Source of the DNA: Stephanodiscus triporus
Lineage: Eukaryota; Bacillariophyta; Thalassiosirophyceae; Thalassiosirales; Thalassiosiraceae
DNA length: 10,304 nucleotides
NCBI GenBank assembly: GCA_036939755.1
Contig: JALLAZ010001084.1
Location: 1 to 10,304 of the forward strand
Reading direction: 5' to 3'
Below, one piece after another: positions 8,085-10,304 of this stretch; within the stretch, counting starts at the first letter, position 1, and every line of letters begins with the position of its first letter. Below the pieces are notes generated by a model. It ran no database searches, was not told where the DNA came from, and was given only the letters and a program-made list of their open reading frames with translations. A program made the position numbers and the translations under genes.

Positions 8085-8102
8085 AACTACCTCTTTAGAT
8101 TA
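8085..8102 (+). repeat. 18-bp direct repeat, right copy, containing the FTO stop codon
   Basis: The sequence is AACTACCTCTTTAGATTA, matching 4277-4294 base for base. This copy is in its native place: it encodes the C-terminal residues and TAG stop (8087-8089, minus strand) of the FTO-like gene. The duplication is therefore best explained by insertion of the intervening block at this site. Confidence 0.85.
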
Positions 8103-10273
8103 GCTTTAAGCCTCTCCCAGTTAGACGCTCTTTGTTTCGATTCCTTCTTCGTGAGCGATCCGACGGACTTGGCTTTATTCGGCTTTTTCGCCCCCATCAT
8201 TATCTTACCTCCGCCGTCTCCCTCGCGATCTTCGGATTTCTCGAACGAGACGAACGCCGAACGCCATCGGCGCAACCTCGAGACGAGCGAATCCAAATCC
8301 TCGAACTGCCGCCCTCCTCCATCGCCGTCGCGCCCCTCCCGGTCCAAACACGGGCACGGAAATGGCCGCTCGTCCTCGGGGATGTCGGCGTAGATCGGGT
8401 CTCGATACCTTTCGTTCCACGACGCGCGCAAAGCCGATCTCTCCGTGAGCGACTCTATGAGGACGTCGAACAGGTCCTCGGTGACGATTCGAGACCGCCT
8501 CCCCTCCTCCTCGGCGTCACCGTTATTTTGGGATAGCAAATCGAGGACGTCGGACGTCGCGCCCTCGAGATGACGATAGGCGTCGCACAGAACGCGAATG
8601 GGACCGTGCCAGTACGGATGCAGGGAGGCGTGCCTCCGACCCTGCACGAACCACTGTCGCAGCCATTCGAATTCGATCTCGGTCATGAGATTCTGCTCCG
8701 CCCGGACGCGAGAAACGATCGTTTCCCTCTCCATCTTCCTCGACGAGAACGGCGACGTATCGCTCGACACGATCGCCGGTGCCCCTCTTACCCCTCGCGC
8801 CTTCTCCCGTATGTACTTCCATGTCCCCCTTCCCTCACGTGCCACCCTGTGGGTGGAGCTGTATCTAGTCGTCCCGTCTCCTCCTCTAACGGACGGCGAT
8901 ATGACGGCGTGCTCGTGATTGTGATTGAAGTCGTCGAGCATGTAGTAGACCGATCCGGAGGGTAGGGGCACGAGCAGAGGCGGGACGTTCGGGAGGGGAC
9001 CGCCAGATCCGCCGTCCATTGCCCTCAGGGCCACGCCCCACGACGACGACGACGGTGCGCCGTCGCCGCGAACCGTTTTCGTGGACGACGGGATCGTCCT
9101 CGTTTCGGGCCTCGTCTTCGCGTTCGTCGTCTTCGTAGTCATCGTTGTCGTTCCCCTCACCAGCGTCTGGTAGACCGCGATCGACGAGTAATCCCTCAGT
9201 CCCGAATCCCTGTGCCATCCCACGCTGACGTTGCCCATGCCGTAATCGCCCTCCCTCTTGGTACCCGGGGCGTCCGGTTCCATCTTGTTGACCAACGTCA
9301 GATTGAACTCCGCCGATCCGACGCAACCCTTCGGGACGACGCGATGAGCGACGTGCGTCTCGAGCATGCGCGCGGTCCTGTCGATCAATGACGAATTCGC
9401 GACGCCCATCGAAAGGAGGGCGGGGACGACGTCGGGGGGGTAACCCAGCCTCACGAGGGTCCGTCCCGCCGCTCCACCTCCTCCTCCATCGCCGCCGCCA
9501 ATGGCGATCGGATCGCCGTCGTCGTCGACGTCGACCCACGGATGCGAGAAGAGCCTGAGGCCGAGGTACCTGTACGTCGATCCGGGCTCGCCCACGAGGC
9601 ACCTCGACACGGTCGTCCTGACGCACCTCTTCCCCCCCGGCCGGACCACGTCTCGTAGGAACAGGGATCCCCCGAGGCGGTCCATGCCTCGGAACGACCT
9701 ATCGAACGTTGAGCGGAGGGACGGGGGTAGGGACGACGGCGACTCGACGCGGAAGCCGGAGTAGCACGTTTCAAGGCACGATTTGTAAGGACGGGGATCG
9801 GGATCGTGCGGGGACAGGAAGGCGGCGGTCGGTCGTCGTCGTACTCGCGCGCGACCGTCGTCGTCGTCCTCCTCGTTCTCCCACGCCGGGGGGGCAGGGG
9901 TCCGAGCGGCGATCCCCCGATGCCTCCTGAGGAGCTGCTGGAGCGACGACGACGACGACTGTCGAGGTCGGTTGTCGACGCCCCCATCACGGCCGTCTTT
10001 GTCCACCCGGCCTCGCTTCCGTCCCCCCCGCCTGGAGGCGACGACGGCGAAGGGGGAGGCGCCATCCGCCGTTACATCGTTAATGAGTTGTCCCTCCCCG
10101 AAGCCCTCGGGGATCTTCTGCCCGCCGGTCTTCTTCTTCTTCGCCATGTTTGCGTCGTCCTCCCTCAACGCGCTCGGAATGGGGTTCTTGGTTTTTGTTT
10201 TTACAGTAGTGGCCTTCAGCCGAAACAGTGATAAGTAGCGTAGTGGTGGTGGGCCCGAGGGGCGCTTGCTCAT
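8087..10273 (-). CDS. FTO: FTO-like 2-oxoglutarate/Fe(II)-dependent nucleic acid demethylase
   Basis: This is a 728-residue intronless frame, longer than human FTO (505). FTO removes methyl groups from N6-methyladenine-type bases in RNA using Fe(II), O2 and 2-oxoglutarate, mainly in the nucleus. Residues 1 to about 160 are basic and low in complexity. The catalytic domain spans about 165-510. The metal ligands fit H354, D356 (VGWHRDSG) and H455 (NHEHAV). 2OG contacts fit N329, Y443, R470 and R476 (RYSSTHR). The base pocket keeps R224, Y234 and Y236 (SRCL, TYRYL), but the human Glu234 position is S357. The FTO-specific helical C-terminal domain runs about 530-690 (EIEFEWLRQWFVQGRR). Start 10273 is the first ATG, but the frame stays open to the window edge; Met43 (10147, MAKKKKTGG) is an alternative. 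The stop lies inside the 18-bp repeat. Confidence 0.92.
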   Translation of the reverse strand: MSKRPSGPPPLRYLSLFRLKATTVKTKTKNPIPSALREDDANMAKKKKTGGQKIPEGFGEGQLINDVTADGASPFAVVASRRGGRKRGRVDKDGRDGGVDNRPRQSSSSSLQQLLRRHRGIAARTPAPPAWENEEDDDDGRARVRRRPTAAFLSPHDPDPRPYKSCLETCYSGFRVESPSSLPPSLRSTFDRSFRGMDRLGGSLFLRDVVRPGGKRCVRTTVSRCLVGEPGSTYRYLGLRLFSHPWVDVDDDGDPIAIGGGDGGGGGAAGRTLVRLGYPPDVVPALLSMGVANSSLIDRTARMLETHVAHRVVPKGCVGSAEFNLTLVNKMEPDAPGTKREGDYGMGNVSVGWHRDSGLRDYSSIAVYQTLVRGTTTMTTKTTNAKTRPETRTIPSSTKTVRGDGAPSSSSWGVALRAMDGGSGGPLPNVPPLLVPLPSGSVYYMLDDFNHNHEHAVISPSVRGGDGTTRYSSTHRVAREGRGTWKYIREKARGVRGAPAIVSSDTSPFSSRKMERETIVSRVRAEQNLMTEIEFEWLRQWFVQGRRHASLHPYWHGPIRVLCDAYRHLEGATSDVLDLLSQNNGDAEEEGRRSRIVTEDLFDVLIESLTERSALRASWNERYRDPIYADIPEDERPFPCPCLDREGRDGDGGGRQFEDLDSLVSRLRRWRSAFVSFEKSEDREGDGGGKIMMGAKKPNKAKSVGSLTKKESKQRASNWERLKANLKR

Positions 10274-10295
10274 TTTCCCCCCTAAATGAGCGCCC
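10260..10295 (-). promoter_or_regulatory. Inverted repeat spanning the FTO start codon (possible 5' mRNA hairpin)
   Basis: On the minus strand GGGCGCTCATTT (10295-10284) pairs with AAATGA (10275-10270) and GCGCCC (10265-10260), with a 4-nt bulge between the two halves and an 8-nt G-rich loop. All 12 stem positions pair. The ATG at 10273-10271 sits in the stem, so such a fold could affect start choice if 10273 is used. The structure is seen; a regulatory role is inferred. Confidence 0.35.
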
Positions 10296-10304
10296 TGCGG
10301 AGCA

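Noticed and set aside
8886..9626. Other long open frames inside the FTO gene on both strands
   Set aside because: Low-complexity frames produced by GC-rich codons; the FTO frame has full family motifs.

Overview
The window reads as nuclear DNA of a microalga, most likely a centric diatom. Three things suggest this: a complete homologue of FTO, a demethylase family known from vertebrates and marine algae; a large P-class pentatricopeptide repeat (PPR) gene with three short GT-AG introns (80, 121 and 89 nt) and the expanded repeat spacing seen in diatom PPR proteins; and the tail of a DDE endonuclease transposase of a type abundant in diatom genomes. Species cannot be fixed from the sequence.

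Layout. Bases 1-398 hold the C-terminal part of a PIF/Harbinger-like transposase, cut by the window edge and carrying Gly where family members have the last catalytic Glu. An AT-rich spacer follows (399-663). Bases 664-4220 (+) hold the PPR gene; joining four exons gives one frame of 1,088 codons plus stop. Bases 8087-10273 (-) hold the FTO-like dioxygenase, intact and GC-rich. PPR and FTO point towards each other.

Between them lies an AT-rich block (about 4295-8084) bounded by an exact 18-bp direct repeat, AACTACCTCTTTAGATTA, at 4277-4294 and 8085-8102. The right copy is the end of the FTO coding sequence, including its stop codon. The left copy lies about 60 bp after the PPR stop. This looks like a target-site duplication: a 3.8-kb insertion landed in what was a roughly 58-bp gap between the two stop codons.

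The block holds only broken genes. On the minus strand are a SET-domain methyltransferase (6909-6236, three frame changes), an AlkB-like 2-oxoglutarate/Fe(II) oxygenase (6048-5201, three stops and a frame change) and an unrecognised protein or C-terminal extension (about 5200-4410, one frame change and one stop). On the plus strand is an unrecognised gene (6912-7856) with a duplicated module of about 45 codons and three frame changes. The flanking genes stay open through long GC homopolymers, so poor sequence quality alone does not explain the decay.

The FTO and PPR proteins probably both act on RNA (demethylation of nucleic acid, and organelle transcript binding), but they are convergent neighbours, not an operon. 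The most interesting object is the decayed block: a SET methyltransferase beside a 2OG oxygenase in an AT-rich insertion suggests captured or virus-derived cargo. Its source is unproven.
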